Part shown: positions 1 to 6,880 of the stretch, in pieces | Position numbering within the stretch: the stretch's first letter is position 1 | Layout: the number at the start of each line of letters is the position of its first letter | Source of the DNA: an uncultured Paraburkholderia sp. | Lineage (GTDB): Bacteria; Pseudomonadota; Gammaproteobacteria; Burkholderiales; Burkholderiaceae | Assembly: GCA_937917025.1 (NCBI GenBank) | Contig: CALFSF010000434.1 | Span: 1 to 10,413 of the forward strand | DNA length: 10,413 nt | Direction: 5' to 3' | Notes under the pieces: model-generated | Told to the model about the DNA's origin: nothing | Databases searched by the model: none | The model's input: the letters and a program-made list of their open reading frames with translations, nothing else | Made by a program: the position numbers and the translations under genes

Positions 1-308
1 CCGAGCACGGCAAGATCGATATGGCCGCCGCGGATCATCGCGAAGCTTTGCTCGGAGCCGAAAAAGCTGGTCTGAGGCAGCGCGCTCACCGTCTGTTTGC
101 CGGCATTGATCAGGTCGGGATCGACCTCGTCGTCATAGGGGAAGGGTCCGATGCCGAGCATCCCGTTCTCGCTCTGCAGGGTCACCTCCATCCCGTCCGG
201 GATGTTGTTGGCCACCAGGGTCGGAATGCCGATGCCGAGATTGACGTAATAGCCGTCGCGCAGCTCCTTGGCGGCGCGGGCGGCCATCTGGTTGCGGTCC
301 CAGGGCAT
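1..308 (-). CDS. scoB: 3-oxoacid CoA-transferase subunit B, N-terminal fragment (runs off the left edge)
   Basis: Subunit B of a class I CoA-transferase, which moves CoA between succinyl-CoA and a 3-oxoacid (acetoacetate or 3-oxoadipate type) in ketone-body or aromatic catabolism. About 102 residues are present. Visible features are the early ELRDGYYVNLGIGIPTLVAN stretch and the family signature LQSENGMLG near residues 44-52. Its Glu47 corresponds to the catalytic glutamate that forms the CoA thioester. A later stretch reads MIRGGHIDLAVLG. The start is supported by an AAGGAGG ribosome site at 315-321, six bases before the ATG. Subunit A normally lies immediately upstream but is absent; a truncated nlpD is there instead, its TGA overlapping this ATG by one base. 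All five Glu codons I checked are GAG, and the protein resembles alphaproteobacterial ScoB, so this piece may not belong to the same genome. AtoA or PcaJ are alternative names, because the substrate cannot be read from the fragment. Confidence 0.85.
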   Translation of the reverse strand, partial: MPWDRNQMAARAAKELRDGYYVNLGIGIPTLVANNIPDGMEVTLQSENGMLGIGPFPYDDEVDPDLINAGKQTVSALPQTSFFGSEQSFAMIRGGHIDLAVL

Positions 309-898
309 CAATGTCCTCCTTGCGGATCTGGCCAGCGGCGGTCCGCCTGAAACACATCGTCTAAATTGCCGCGCAGGCCGGAGCCGTAGACCGGCGGCGC
401 GACATTGACACCCGTCGTCACACCGGCCGGGGTGCCAGTGGTGCCCGGCGCGGCGCCAAGCGGCGCGGCCTGCACAGCGCCGCCGCCGATCGGCGACGTC
501 GCGACACCCGGCGTCAGCGCGGCGACGTTCGCGCCCGGAGGCGCCACGCGCAGCAACTGGTCGACTTCGATCTGGTTCGGGTTCGTCAGGTTGTTCCAGG
601 TCGCGATGTCGCGATAGTTCTGGCCGTTCTCCAGCGCGATCCGGTATAGCGTATCGCCCGGCTTCACACGGTAGTAGCCCGGAGGCGGCGGCCCGAGCGG
701 TACGGCCGGCTGCGTCGCCGCGCTGCCCTGTGTGCCGATTGCACCCGTACCGGAGAGGTCGACGACGGGCGCGGCGTCAAAGCGCGTCGCGCAGGCCGTC
801 AACAGGGAAAGCGCGACTACGCACGCGCTACGCCGGGCTACGGTCATGACGGTCGAGTCGTTCAGGCTGGTTGTTTGCATCGCGCGCAACATACTCAT
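308..898 (-). CDS. nlpD: NlpD-like LysM lipoprotein, C-terminally truncated (M23 domain missing)
   Basis: Outer-membrane lipoprotein of the NlpD type. Family members bind peptidoglycan and use a degenerate M23 (LytM) domain to activate the amidase AmiC during cell separation. Residues 18-36 form a lipoprotein signal with the lipobox L-T-A-C (Cys36). A Pro/Ala/Gly linker follows, then one LysM domain at about 74-119 (YYRVKPGDTLYRIA ... IATWNNLTNPNQI). A second low-complexity linker ends in VAPPVYGSG. The frame then gives about 20 unrelated residues and stops. Complete proteins of the family are usually near 250-300 residues, and no M23 motif is present here, so the product could anchor to peptidoglycan but not activate an amidase. 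Pcm ends five bases upstream, as expected for the surE-pcm-nlpD operon, but rpoS does not follow. The first ATG is used; Met3, Met7 and Met18 are alternatives and none has a strong ribosome site. The truncation probably comes from a join near 360-380 rather than from evolution. Confidence 0.8.
   Translation of the reverse strand: MSMLRAMQTTSLNDSTVMTVARRSACVVALSLLTACATRFDAAPVVDLSGTGAIGTQGSAATQPAVPLGPPPPGYYRVKPGDTLYRIALENGQNYRDIATWNNLTNPNQIEVDQLLRVAPPGANVAALTPGVATSPIGGGAVQAAPLGAAPGTTGTPAGVTTGVNVAPPVYGSGLRGNLDDVFQADRRWPDPQGGH
315..321 (-). promoter_or_regulatory. Strong Shine-Dalgarno site of the scoB fragment
   Basis: AAGGAGG on the minus strand, six bases before the ATG at 308. It fixes the scoB start. 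It lies inside the last codons of the upstream nlpD-like frame, whose TGA (310-308) shares one base with the ATG. A near-perfect site here suggests this stretch is the native leader of scoB, so the junction with nlpD lies further upstream. Confidence 0.7.
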
Positions 899-903
899 CG
901 GTT

Positions 904-2028
904 TCAGATCACTCCGGATTTTAAGGGTACAAAGAAAACGCGATCAAGCCGCGACTCGCGCCACTGCGCGGGGCCCGCCCGCTCGATGAGCGTCAGCACC
1001 TGCGACTGCCCTTCCTGCGAGCCGACCGGCGCGACGAGCCGGCCGCCTATCGCGAGCTGTTCGAGGAGCGCATGCGGCACGTCGAGGCCCGCCGCGGCGA
1101 TCACGATTGCATCGAACGGCGCCACCGCCGGCAGACCGACACGGCCGTCGCCGTAATGCAGACGGATGTTCGGGATGCGCAACGGCCGCAGGTTGATCTT
1201 CGCGCGCTCGAAAAGCGGTTTGATACGTTCAATCGAGTAAACATCGCGTGCGACCTGGCTCAGCACGGCCGCCTGATAGCCGCAGCCGGTGCCGATTTCG
1301 AGCACGTTCGCGAGCGGCCGGCCCGCCGCGGCCAGCTCGATCATGCGCGCGACGACCGACGGCTTCGAGATCGTCTGGTGATGACCGATCGGCAGCGCCG
1401 CATCTTCGTAGGCCTGGGTCGCGAGACCCGGGTCGACGAACATGTGGCGCGGCACGACGGACATCGCATTCAGCACGCGCGGATCGGTCACGCCATTCAC
1501 CCGCAGGCGTTCGACCATGCGTTCGCGAACGCGTTCCGAAGTCAGCGCCATCGCGCTGCTGAGCGCGACGTTCGGCGCGGCGGTGCGTCCGGCAGGCGAA
1601 GCGGCCGGTTTTGTCTGGGACAGCCTGGCCGGCGACGGTTTCAATGCCGGTGTTCTGGCTACCACCGGCTTGGCTGCCGCTGGTTTAAGGGACGCTGGTT
1701 TAGGGGACGCTGGTTTAGGGGACGCCGGCTTGACCGCCGCAGGCTTGACGATGACGGGTTGCGCGGCCGCGTGCCTTGCTACCGCCGGATTGCTACCCGC
1801 GGGCGCCGGGGCCATCGTGACTGCCGGACGGGCGTGCAGCGGCTTGACCGTCGCAGGCGTCGCATTCGCGGGCTTCAGGACCGCGGGCTTGAGCGCCGCG
1901 GGCTTCGCGCTGGCCGGCTTGCCGCTCGCCACCGCGCGCGTCTCGCCCGCGCGGCCTTCCGGCCGGCGCGGTTCACGCACGAGATCGGCGAGACCGAGCG
2001 GAAAGCGCCTCGCGCGATCGCCCGTCAT
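904..2028 (-). CDS. pcm: Protein-L-isoaspartate(D-aspartate) O-methyltransferase with long KPA-repeat N-terminal extension
   Basis: Repairs aged proteins by S-adenosylmethionine-dependent methylation of isoaspartyl residues. The PCMT domain spans about residues 160-374. It has YEDAALPIGHHQTISKPSVV (substrate-side motif, about 207-226), SAM motif I VLEIGTGCGYQAAVL (242-256), the acidic motif II region YSIERIKPL, and GDGRVGLP. The C-terminus RVFFVPLKSGVI matches Burkholderia proteins as I recall them. The enzyme core in other bacteria is about 210 residues. Here roughly 160 residues precede it: a conserved-looking start (TGDRARRFPLGLADLVREP), then a Lys/Pro/Ala-rich tail (about 37-142) built from KPA and KPASP units. 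The start is set by an ATGA overlap with the surE stop, implying translational coupling. The opposite strand of the repeat tail is open in two frames, an effect of composition and not a gene. The function of the tail is unknown; a flexible, positively charged linker is likely. Confidence 0.95.
   Translation of the reverse strand: MTGDRARRFPLGLADLVREPRRPEGRAGETRAVASGKPASAKPAALKPAVLKPANATPATVKPLHARPAVTMAPAPAGSNPAVARHAAAQPVIVKPAAVKPASPKPASPKPASLKPAAAKPVVARTPALKPSPARLSQTKPAASPAGRTAAPNVALSSAMALTSERVRERMVERLRVNGVTDPRVLNAMSVVPRHMFVDPGLATQAYEDAALPIGHHQTISKPSVVARMIELAAAGRPLANVLEIGTGCGYQAAVLSQVARDVYSIERIKPLFERAKINLRPLRIPNIRLHYGDGRVGLPAVAPFDAIVIAAAGLDVPHALLEQLAIGGRLVAPVGSQEGQSQVLTLIERAGPAQWRESRLDRVFFVPLKSGVI
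1679..1723. repeat. Three tandem 15-bp units inside pcm
   Basis: Three adjacent 15-bp copies at 1679-1693, 1694-1708 and 1709-1723, each GCTGGTTTAGGGGAC, with one substitution in the first copy. A degenerate fourth copy follows at 1724-1738. On the minus strand they encode the KPASP-type units of the Pcm N-terminal tail. They use AT-richer codons than the flanks, which suggests recent duplication. Copy-number changes would keep the frame. Confidence 0.85.
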
Positions 2029-2783
2029 TTAGCGCCGCTCCCGGCGCGCGCCCAGTCGCGTGCCGCGGGCAGCATCTGCTTATGGGTCAGGTCGAGTTGC
2101 AGCGGTGTGATCGAAACATGGCCGTTCGCGACAGCGTGAAAATCAGTGCCTTCGCTGGCATCGCGCGCGCCGCCCGACGGCCCGATCCAGTAGATCGGTT
2201 CGCCGCGCGGGTTGGTCTGGCGAATCACTGGCTGCGACGGATGGCGTTTGCCCAGCCGTGTCACTTGCCAGTCACGCAGCGCGTCATAAGGCAGATTCGG
2301 AATATTGACGTTCAGCAGCGGATGCCCGGCCAGCGGATGCTCGAGATAATGCGCGACGATTTCGGCGGCGATGCGCGCTGCGTCTTCGAGATGTGCCCAG
2401 TCCTTGTCGACGAGCGAAAACGCGATGGCCGGCACGCCGAACATGATGCCTTCGGTCGCGGCGGCGACGGTGCCCGAATAGAGCGTGTCTTCGCCCATGT
2501 TCTGGCCGTTGTTGATACCCGAGACGACGAGATCCGGCGTGTGGTCCAGCATGCCCGTCAGCGCGATGTGAACGGAGTCGGTCGGCGTGCCGTTCACGTA
2601 GTAGAAGCCATTCGACGAGCGCAGCACCGAAAGCGGCCGCGACAGCGTCAGCGAGTTCGACGCGCCGCTGCAATTCTGCTCGGGCGCCATCACCGTTACG
2701 TCGGCGAGCGGCTTCAGCGCTTCGTGAAGCGCCGCGAGGCCGGGCGCCAGATAACCATCGTCATTACTGATCAGGATTCGCAT
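2025..2783 (-). CDS. surE: 5'/3'-nucleotidase (survival protein SurE)
   Basis: Metal-dependent nucleoside 5'/3'-monophosphate phosphatase of the cytoplasm, linked to stationary-phase survival. It has 252 residues, the usual family length. The N-terminus RILISNDDGYLAPGL supplies the metal-binding Asp8 and Asp9. Ser39 lies in NCSGASNS and Asn91 in SGINNGQNMGEDTLYSGT. These match the four metal ligands known for the E. coli enzyme (D8, D9, S39, N91). The frame is open upstream to an ATG at 2891, but the family start is the ATG at 2783, directly before RILISNDDG. No Shine-Dalgarno site precedes it. Instead a good -10 hexamer sits six bases upstream, so the mRNA may be leaderless. The stop overlaps the pcm start by four bases (ATGA). 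surE-pcm-nlpD is the conserved order in many proteobacteria. It is divergent from the quinone oxidoreductase gene. Confidence 0.96.
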   Translation of the reverse strand: MRILISNDDGYLAPGLAALHEALKPLADVTVMAPEQNCSGASNSLTLSRPLSVLRSSNGFYYVNGTPTDSVHIALTGMLDHTPDLVVSGINNGQNMGEDTLYSGTVAAATEGIMFGVPAIAFSLVDKDWAHLEDAARIAAEIVAHYLEHPLAGHPLLNVNIPNLPYDALRDWQVTRLGKRHPSQPVIRQTNPRGEPIYWIGPSGGARDASEGTDFHAVANGHVSITPLQLDLTHKQMLPAARDWARAGSGAK

Positions 2784-2952
2784 GCGGCGATTGTAACCGA
2801 GGAACCCGGCGATTAAACACGCGCGTCGGTCGACCCCCGGCCCAATACGCGATGCACAGCGGCGCACAGCGAGGCTCAACATGAATAGCACGCTCGTGCG
2901 GGTTGATTTACACTCGATAGTTCACCCGGTCAACAACGCGAAGGAAGACACG
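2784..2952. promoter_or_regulatory. Divergent promoter region between surE and the quinone oxidoreductase gene
   Basis: This 169-base spacer must carry promoters for both directions. For surE, TACAAT on the minus strand (2790-2795) matches the -10 consensus at five of six bases and would place the RNA start at or next to the surE ATG. No good -35 is visible 16-18 bases upstream. For the plus-strand gene the best -10 candidate is TACACT at 2909-2914, again without a clear -35. The ribosome site AAGGA (2941-2945) lies seven bases before the ATG at 2953. No convincing operator was found. Assignments within the spacer are inference. Confidence 0.45.
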
Positions 2953-3927
2953 ATGCGCGCAATTCGCTGCAATCAGTACGGTCCGCCGGAAAGCCTGACT
3001 GTCGAAACGCTTGCCGACCTCGAACCGAAGGCCGGCGAAGTGGTCATCGACGTCAAGGCGGCGAGCGTCAATTTCCCCGACGTGCTGATCATCGAGAACA
3101 AGTATCAGATGAAGCCGCCGCTGCCGTTCACGCCGGGCTCGGAAGTCGCGGGCGTCGTGCGGGCGGTCGGCGACGGCGTGCGCGATTTCAGGGCGGGCCA
3201 GCGCGTCGTCGCGTTCACGGGGTCGGGCGCGTTCGCCGAACAGGCGGTGGCGCCCGCCTCCGCCTGCGTGCCGCTTCCCGACGACGCCGACTTCGCCGTC
3301 GCCGCCGCGTTCACGCTGGCGTATGGCACCTCGCACCATGCGGTCGTCGATCGCGCGCAACTGAAAGCCGGTGAGACGATGCTCGTGCTGGGCGCCGCGG
3401 GCGGCGTGGGCCTCGCCGCGGTCGAAATCGGCAAGGCGCTCGGCGCACGCGTGATCGCGGCCGCGTCGACCGACGAAAAACTCGCGACCTGTGTCGAACA
3501 CGGCGCGGACGCGACGATCAACTACAGCCGCGAGGATCTGCGCGAGCGCATCAAGGCGCTCACCGACGGCAAGGGTCCCGACGTGATCTACGATCCGGTT
3601 GGCGGCATCTATGCGGAACCGGCGTTTCGCAGCATCGGCTGGCGCGGCCGCTATCTGGTGGTCGGCTTCGCGAACGGCGAGATTCCGAAGCTGCCGCTGA
3701 ATCTGACGCTGCTGAAAGGCGCGAGCATCGTCGGCGTGTTCTGGGGCGATTACGCACGGCGCGAGCCACAGAACAACGTCGCGGCCTTCGAAGAGATGGT
3801 CGGCTGGATGAAGGCGGGCAAGCTGCGTCCGCACATCTCGGCGCGCTACGCGCTCGAGGACACGCCGCGCGCGCTGCGCGACATGGCGGAACGGCGCGTG
3901 ATCGGCAAGATCGTCATTACGCCCTGA
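2953..3927 (+). CDS. NAD(P)H:quinone oxidoreductase, zinc-free MDR family
   Basis: A 324-residue cytosolic medium-chain dehydrogenase/reductase of the quinone oxidoreductase (Qor/zeta-crystallin-like) branch, reducing quinones or alpha,beta-unsaturated carbonyls with NAD(P)H. The N-terminal GroES-like domain contains ASVNFPDVLI (about 37-46) and the branch-typical PFTPGSEVAG (58-67). The Rossmann domain has the dinucleotide-binding motif VLGAAGGVGLAAVEIGKALGA (about 145-165). The Cys/His zinc ligands of alcohol dehydrogenases are absent. C-terminal landmarks are GRYLVVGFANGEIPKLPLN and GVFWGDYA. The frame opens at 2881, but the ATG at 2953 is chosen because it follows AAGGA at the right spacing and begins directly with the family N-terminus (MRAIRCNQYG). 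It is a single-gene unit, divergent from surE and convergent with the ABC transporter. The physiological substrate cannot be told from sequence; acryloyl-CoA reductase-like or crotonyl-type activity is a less likely alternative. Confidence 0.9.
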   Translation: MRAIRCNQYGPPESLTVETLADLEPKAGEVVIDVKAASVNFPDVLIIENKYQMKPPLPFTPGSEVAGVVRAVGDGVRDFRAGQRVVAFTGSGAFAEQAVAPASACVPLPDDADFAVAAAFTLAYGTSHHAVVDRAQLKAGETMLVLGAAGGVGLAAVEIGKALGARVIAAASTDEKLATCVEHGADATINYSREDLRERIKALTDGKGPDVIYDPVGGIYAEPAFRSIGWRGRYLVVGFANGEIPKLPLNLTLLKGASIVGVFWGDYARREPQNNVAAFEEMVGWMKAGKLRPHISARYALEDTPRALRDMAERRVIGKIVITP

Positions 3928-3930
3928 AGC

Positions 3931-3957
3931 GCTTCGTTTTCCTCGCGACAACGAAGC
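3931..3957 (+). terminator. Hairpin just after the quinone oxidoreductase gene (weak terminator candidate)
   Basis: Inverted repeat GCTTCGTT (3931-3938) with AACGAAGC (3950-3957), a perfect 8-bp stem with an 11-base loop, starting three bases after the stop codon. It is followed by CTTTAAAAAAA and not a T-tract, so it is not a canonical intrinsic terminator. It could protect the mRNA 3' end or pause polymerase before the stronger hairpin at 3968-3997. Confidence 0.4.
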
Positions 3958-3961
3958 CTTT

Positions 3962-3997
3962 AAAAAAACAGCGCGCGATCCGTACATCGCGCGCTGT
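3962..3997 (-). terminator. Intrinsic terminator of the ABC transporter operon
   Basis: The 12-bp stem is perfect: ACAGCGCGCGAT (3968-3979), six-base loop CCGTAC, then ATCGCGCGCTGT (3986-3997). Read on the minus strand it is followed at once by seven T (complement of 3962-3968), giving a textbook intrinsic terminator about 36 bases after the permease stop. On the plus strand the trailing sequence is only GTTCGTTTGCT. It may partly stop the convergent oxidoreductase transcript, but it mainly serves the minus strand. Confidence 0.9.
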
Positions 3998-4033
3998 GTT
4001 CGTTTGCTGCCCGGCTTTCTCGCGGCTCTTCCT

Positions 4034-4858
4034 TTACAGTTTCTCGGTTTCGCCGCTCTTTGGCTGCCACTTCATCAGACGCCGCTCCGCCACGCCGACG
4101 ATGCCGTCCAGAATCAGCGCGAACGCGGTCAACACGAGGATGCCCGCGAACACCGTGTTGATATCGAACGTGCCTTCGGCCTGCAGGATCAGATAACCGA
4201 CGCCGCGCGCCGAGCCCAGATATTCACCGACCACCGAGCCGACGAACGCGAGCCCCACCGACGTATGCAGGCTCGAAAACACCCAGCTCATCGCGCTCGG
4301 CAGATAGACGTTGCGCAACAGCTGCTTGCGGTTCGCGCCGAGCATGCGGGCGTTGGCGAGCACGACGGGGCTGACTTCCTTCACGCCCTGATAGACGTTG
4401 AAGAACACGATGAAGAATACGAGCGTCACGCCAAGCGCGACCTTCGACCAGATGCCGAGCCCGAACCACACGCCGAAAATCGGCGCGAGAATCACGCGCG
4501 GCATCGAGTTCGCGGCCTTGACGTACGGATCGAACAACGCGCTCGTCAGCGGTGAAAGCGCGAGCCACAAGCCGACGCCAAGACCGAATACCGTGCCGAA
4601 CGCGAACGCGAGCACGGTTTCGACCAGCGTGACCCACAGATGCAGATAGATCTCCCCGCCGGAAAACCACTCCCAGATGCGCACGAGCACCTTCTGCGGT
4701 TCGCCGAAGAAGAACGCGGCCTTGTTCGGGTCGTCGAAATAGAACGGCGGCAGAAGCGTCGGGCTGGTGAGCGCATACCACAACAGAAAGCTCAGTACGA
4801 GCAGCAGCCACTGCCAGATCACCAGATTGGCGCGATTCGGGAGCACACGCTTCCACAT
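4034..4858 (-). CDS. ABC transporter permease, NitT/TauT (SsuC-like) family
   Basis: Inner-membrane subunit of 274 residues for import of a small organic anion; SsuC and TauC are relatives for sulfonates. Hydrophobic segments lie at about residues 12-30, 76-101, 121-155, 196-222 and 236-256. The cytoplasmic EAA-type loop that docks on the ATPase is visible at about 161-187 (ANARMLGANRKQLLRNVYLP). An unusually long periplasmic stretch (about 31-74, PPFYFDDPNKAAFFFGEPQ) follows the first helix, as in some family members. The start at 4858 has AAGGTAA about ten bases upstream and lies 40 bases after the ATPase stop. It is the last gene of the unit and is followed by the strong hairpin terminator. 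The substrate is not identifiable from the permease; the context with a CoA-transferase suggests a carboxylate. Confidence 0.93.
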   Translation of the reverse strand: MWKRVLPNRANLVIWQWLLLVLSFLLWYALTSPTLLPPFYFDDPNKAAFFFGEPQKVLVRIWEWFSGGEIYLHLWVTLVETVLAFAFGTVFGLGVGLWLALSPLTSALFDPYVKAANSMPRVILAPIFGVWFGLGIWSKVALGVTLVFFIVFFNVYQGVKEVSPVVLANARMLGANRKQLLRNVYLPSAMSWVFSSLHTSVGLAFVGSVVGEYLGSARGVGYLILQAEGTFDINTVFAGILVLTAFALILDGIVGVAERRLMKWQPKSGETEKL

Positions 4859-4898
4859 GTCTTTCGTTACCTTGTTGGTCGTCGGTGGAAAGCCGCGC

Positions 4899-5711
4899 TC
4901 AGGCGGCCGTCAGTTGCTGCTGGTAGCCCTTGAGCACCTCGTCGCGCAGCACGCTCCAGATCTGCGCGTGGAGTTCGACGAAACGCGGATGCGAGCGGAT
5001 TTCCGCCACATCGCGCGGACGCGGCAGATCGATCGTGAATTCGCCGATCGGACGCGTGCCCGGCCCCGCCGACAGCACGACGACACGGTCCGACATCGCG
5101 ATCGCTTCGTCGAGGTCGTGCGTGATGAAGAGCACCGCCTTGCGTTTCGCGGCCCACAGGTCGAGCAGCTCGTTTTCCATCAACTGGCGCGTCTGGATAT
5201 CGAGCGCCGAGAAAGGTTCGTCCATCAGGATGATGTCGGGATCGAGAATCAGCGTCTGCGCCAGCGCGACGCGCTTGCGCATGCCGCCCGACAGCTGATG
5301 CGGATACCGGTCGCCGAAACCGCCGAGGCCCACGCGCTTTAGCCATTCGTCGGCGCGCCGGCGGGCTTCGTCGCGCGGCACGTTGTGGAACGTGAGGCCG
5401 GCCATCACGTTGTCGAGTGCGGAGCGCCACGGCATCAATGCGTCGGCCTGGAACATGTAGCCCGCGCGCCGGTTGATGCCCTTCAGCGGCTCGCCGAATG
5501 CCGTCACGCCGCCCGAAGACGGTTCCAGCAACCCCGCGCCGACGTTCAGCAACGTCGACTTGCCGCAGCCCGTCGGGCCGACGACCGACACGAATTCGCC
5601 GGGCGCGATGTGCAGCGTCGTGTCCTTGACGGCCGTGTAGCGTTGCGTGCGGTCATCGCGCGACGCGAACGTGCAGGTGATGTTGTCGAGCGCCAGTGCA
5701 GGAACGGTCAT
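4899..5711 (-). CDS. ABC transporter ATP-binding protein, NitT/TauT (SsuB/TauB-like) family
   Basis: Cytoplasmic ATPase of 270 residues that powers the importer. All core motifs are intact: Walker A GPTGCGKST (45-53), Q-loop Gln88 (YMFQAD), signature LSGGM (140-144), Walker B IILMDEP (160-166), D-loop SALD and H-loop His198 (FITHD). The sequence MPWRSALDNVMAGL after the Q-loop is typical of the nitrate/sulfonate/taurine subfamily. The ribosome site is weak (GAAGAAG, about 11 bases before the ATG). It sits 97 bases after the binding-protein gene and 40 bases before the permease, in the usual order binding protein, ATPase, permease. No regulatory C-terminal domain is present. Confidence 0.94.
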   Translation of the reverse strand: MTVPALALDNITCTFASRDDRTQRYTAVKDTTLHIAPGEFVSVVGPTGCGKSTLLNVGAGLLEPSSGGVTAFGEPLKGINRRAGYMFQADALMPWRSALDNVMAGLTFHNVPRDEARRRADEWLKRVGLGGFGDRYPHQLSGGMRKRVALAQTLILDPDIILMDEPFSALDIQTRQLMENELLDLWAAKRKAVLFITHDLDEAIAMSDRVVVLSAGPGTRPIGEFTIDLPRPRDVAEIRSHPRFVELHAQIWSVLRDEVLKGYQQQLTAA

Positions 5712-5808
5712 CGTTCGATTCGCTTCTTCGGATGCGTTGGGGTTCGTACGCGTGACGGGCCGTGATGAACCACCGGCCCGTTACACGCGAAACAGCGTGA
5801 GACGGCGT

Positions 5809-6846
5809 TCAGGCCTTGACGGTGGCGAGCGCTTTCTTGACGAAGTCGTTCGTCCACGTCTTCGACAGGTCGATCGGCTTGCCCTTGATCGTGTCGTCGA
5901 ACGTCTGGAGCGTTTTCAGCGACGTCGCGGGACCGTCGGCCGGCATCAGGCCGTCCGGCGACATCGCTTCCTTCACGTGCTGCCAGGCGTCGAGATAGAG
6001 CGCGCGGTCGCCGAGCAGATAGCCCTCCGGCACCGTGTTGATCAGTTCGCTGCCCGTGGCCGTCTGCAGCCATTTGAGCGCGCGCACCATCGCGTTGGTC
6101 AGCGCCTGCGTCGTATTCGGATGCTTCGTGATGAAGCTTTGCGACGCGTACAGGCAGCCCGCCGGCATGTTGCCGCCGAATACCGTGCGCGTGTCGGCGA
6201 GCGTGCGCGTGTCCGACACCACGCGGATATCGCCCGCGCGTTCGAGCTTCGTCATCACCGGATCGAGATTGGCGATCGCGTCGATCTGGCCGGATTGCAG
6301 CGCCGAGATCGCCCCCGCGCCCGCACCCACGCCGATGAACGCGACGTCCTTCGCGGTGAGCCCTGCTTTCGCGAGCACGAAGCTCGCCATGATCGACGTC
6401 GACGAACCCGGCGCCGTGACGCCGATTTTCTTGCCCTTCAGATCGGCGATGGTCTTGTAGTTCGGCATCGCCTTCTTCGACACGGCGAGCACGATCTGCG
6501 GCGCGCGCCCTTGCAGCACGAATTCGCGGAACATCTGGTTTCGCGCCTGCAGCAGCAGCGTGTGTTCGAACGCGCCGGAGACGACATCCGCGCTGCCGCC
6601 GACCGCGGCCTTCAGCGCCTGCGAGCCGCCCGCGAAATCGGAGATTTCGACGTCGAGCCCTTCGTCCTTGAAAAAGTTGCGACGCTCGGCGATCGTGAGC
6701 GGCAGGTAGTAAAACAGGTTCTTGCCGCCGACGGCGACCGATACCTGCGTCGTCTCCAGCTTGCCCTGCCCGAAGGCGAGCGGGGTGCCGGCGAGCGCGG
6801 CGCCAGCGAGTGCGGCCGAACCGCTCAGGAACGTTCTGCGTTGCAT
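5809..6846 (-). CDS. ABC transporter substrate-binding protein (NMT1/SsuA-like) with Tat-type signal
   Basis: Periplasmic binding protein of 345 residues that captures the ligand for the neighbouring importer. The first 26 or so residues form an export signal with a twin-arginine motif (QRRTFLS, then SAALAGAALAGTPLA), suggesting export of a folded protein through Tat. The mature part has family landmarks: LPLTIAERRNFFKDEGLDVE, ISDFAGGSQALKAAVGGSADV, DLKGKKIGVTAPGSSTS and ALQSGQIDAIANLDPV. These belong to the NMT1/THI5-like group that includes sulfonate, taurine, nitrate and aromatic-carboxylate binders. The start has GGAG eight bases upstream. It is the second gene after the CoA-transferase, separated by 116 bases with two hairpins. 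The ligand is unknown; a carboxylate acted on by the CoA-transferase is a context-based guess. Confidence 0.92.
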   Translation of the reverse strand: MQRRTFLSGSAALAGAALAGTPLAFGQGKLETTQVSVAVGGKNLFYYLPLTIAERRNFFKDEGLDVEISDFAGGSQALKAAVGGSADVVSGAFEHTLLLQARNQMFREFVLQGRAPQIVLAVSKKAMPNYKTIADLKGKKIGVTAPGSSTSIMASFVLAKAGLTAKDVAFIGVGAGAGAISALQSGQIDAIANLDPVMTKLERAGDIRVVSDTRTLADTRTVFGGNMPAGCLYASQSFITKHPNTTQALTNAMVRALKWLQTATGSELINTVPEGYLLGDRALYLDAWQHVKEAMSPDGLMPADGPATSLKTLQTFDDTIKGKPIDLSKTWTNDFVKKALATVKA

Positions 6847-6880
6847 CCTGGTGTCTCCGTTCTAGTTGTGTTTTTGTTCT

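Noticed and set aside
1679..1738. 15-bp tandem repeat as a phase-variation switch.
   Set aside because: The unit length is a multiple of three, so slippage changes tail length but never shuts off the frame.
1072..2139. Long open frames on the plus strand opposite pcm (355 and 196 codons).
   Set aside because: They lie antisense to a clearly identified gene, are Arg/Ala/Gly-rich and lack recognisable domains; high GC and the KPA repeats keep stops out of the opposite strand.
2784..2891. Upstream in-frame ATG giving SurE 36 extra residues.
   Set aside because: The extension has no family similarity, and RILISNDDG directly after the internal ATG is the universal SurE N-terminus with metal-ligand spacing D8/D9.
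2902..2934. GTTGA ... TCAAC inverted repeat upstream of the oxidoreductase as a possible operator.
   Set aside because: Only five paired bases with a 23-base spacer; expected by chance in a spacer of this size.
2908..3987. A 359-codon minus-strand open frame opposite the quinone oxidoreductase gene.
   Set aside because: Shadow of a well-supported gene; no domains, and it would run through the intergenic hairpins.
3968..3997. The 12-bp perfect inverted repeat as an attachment or transposon end.
   Set aside because: The short loop and adjoining T7 tract right after the last transporter gene fit an intrinsic terminator; there are no flanking direct repeats or transposase.
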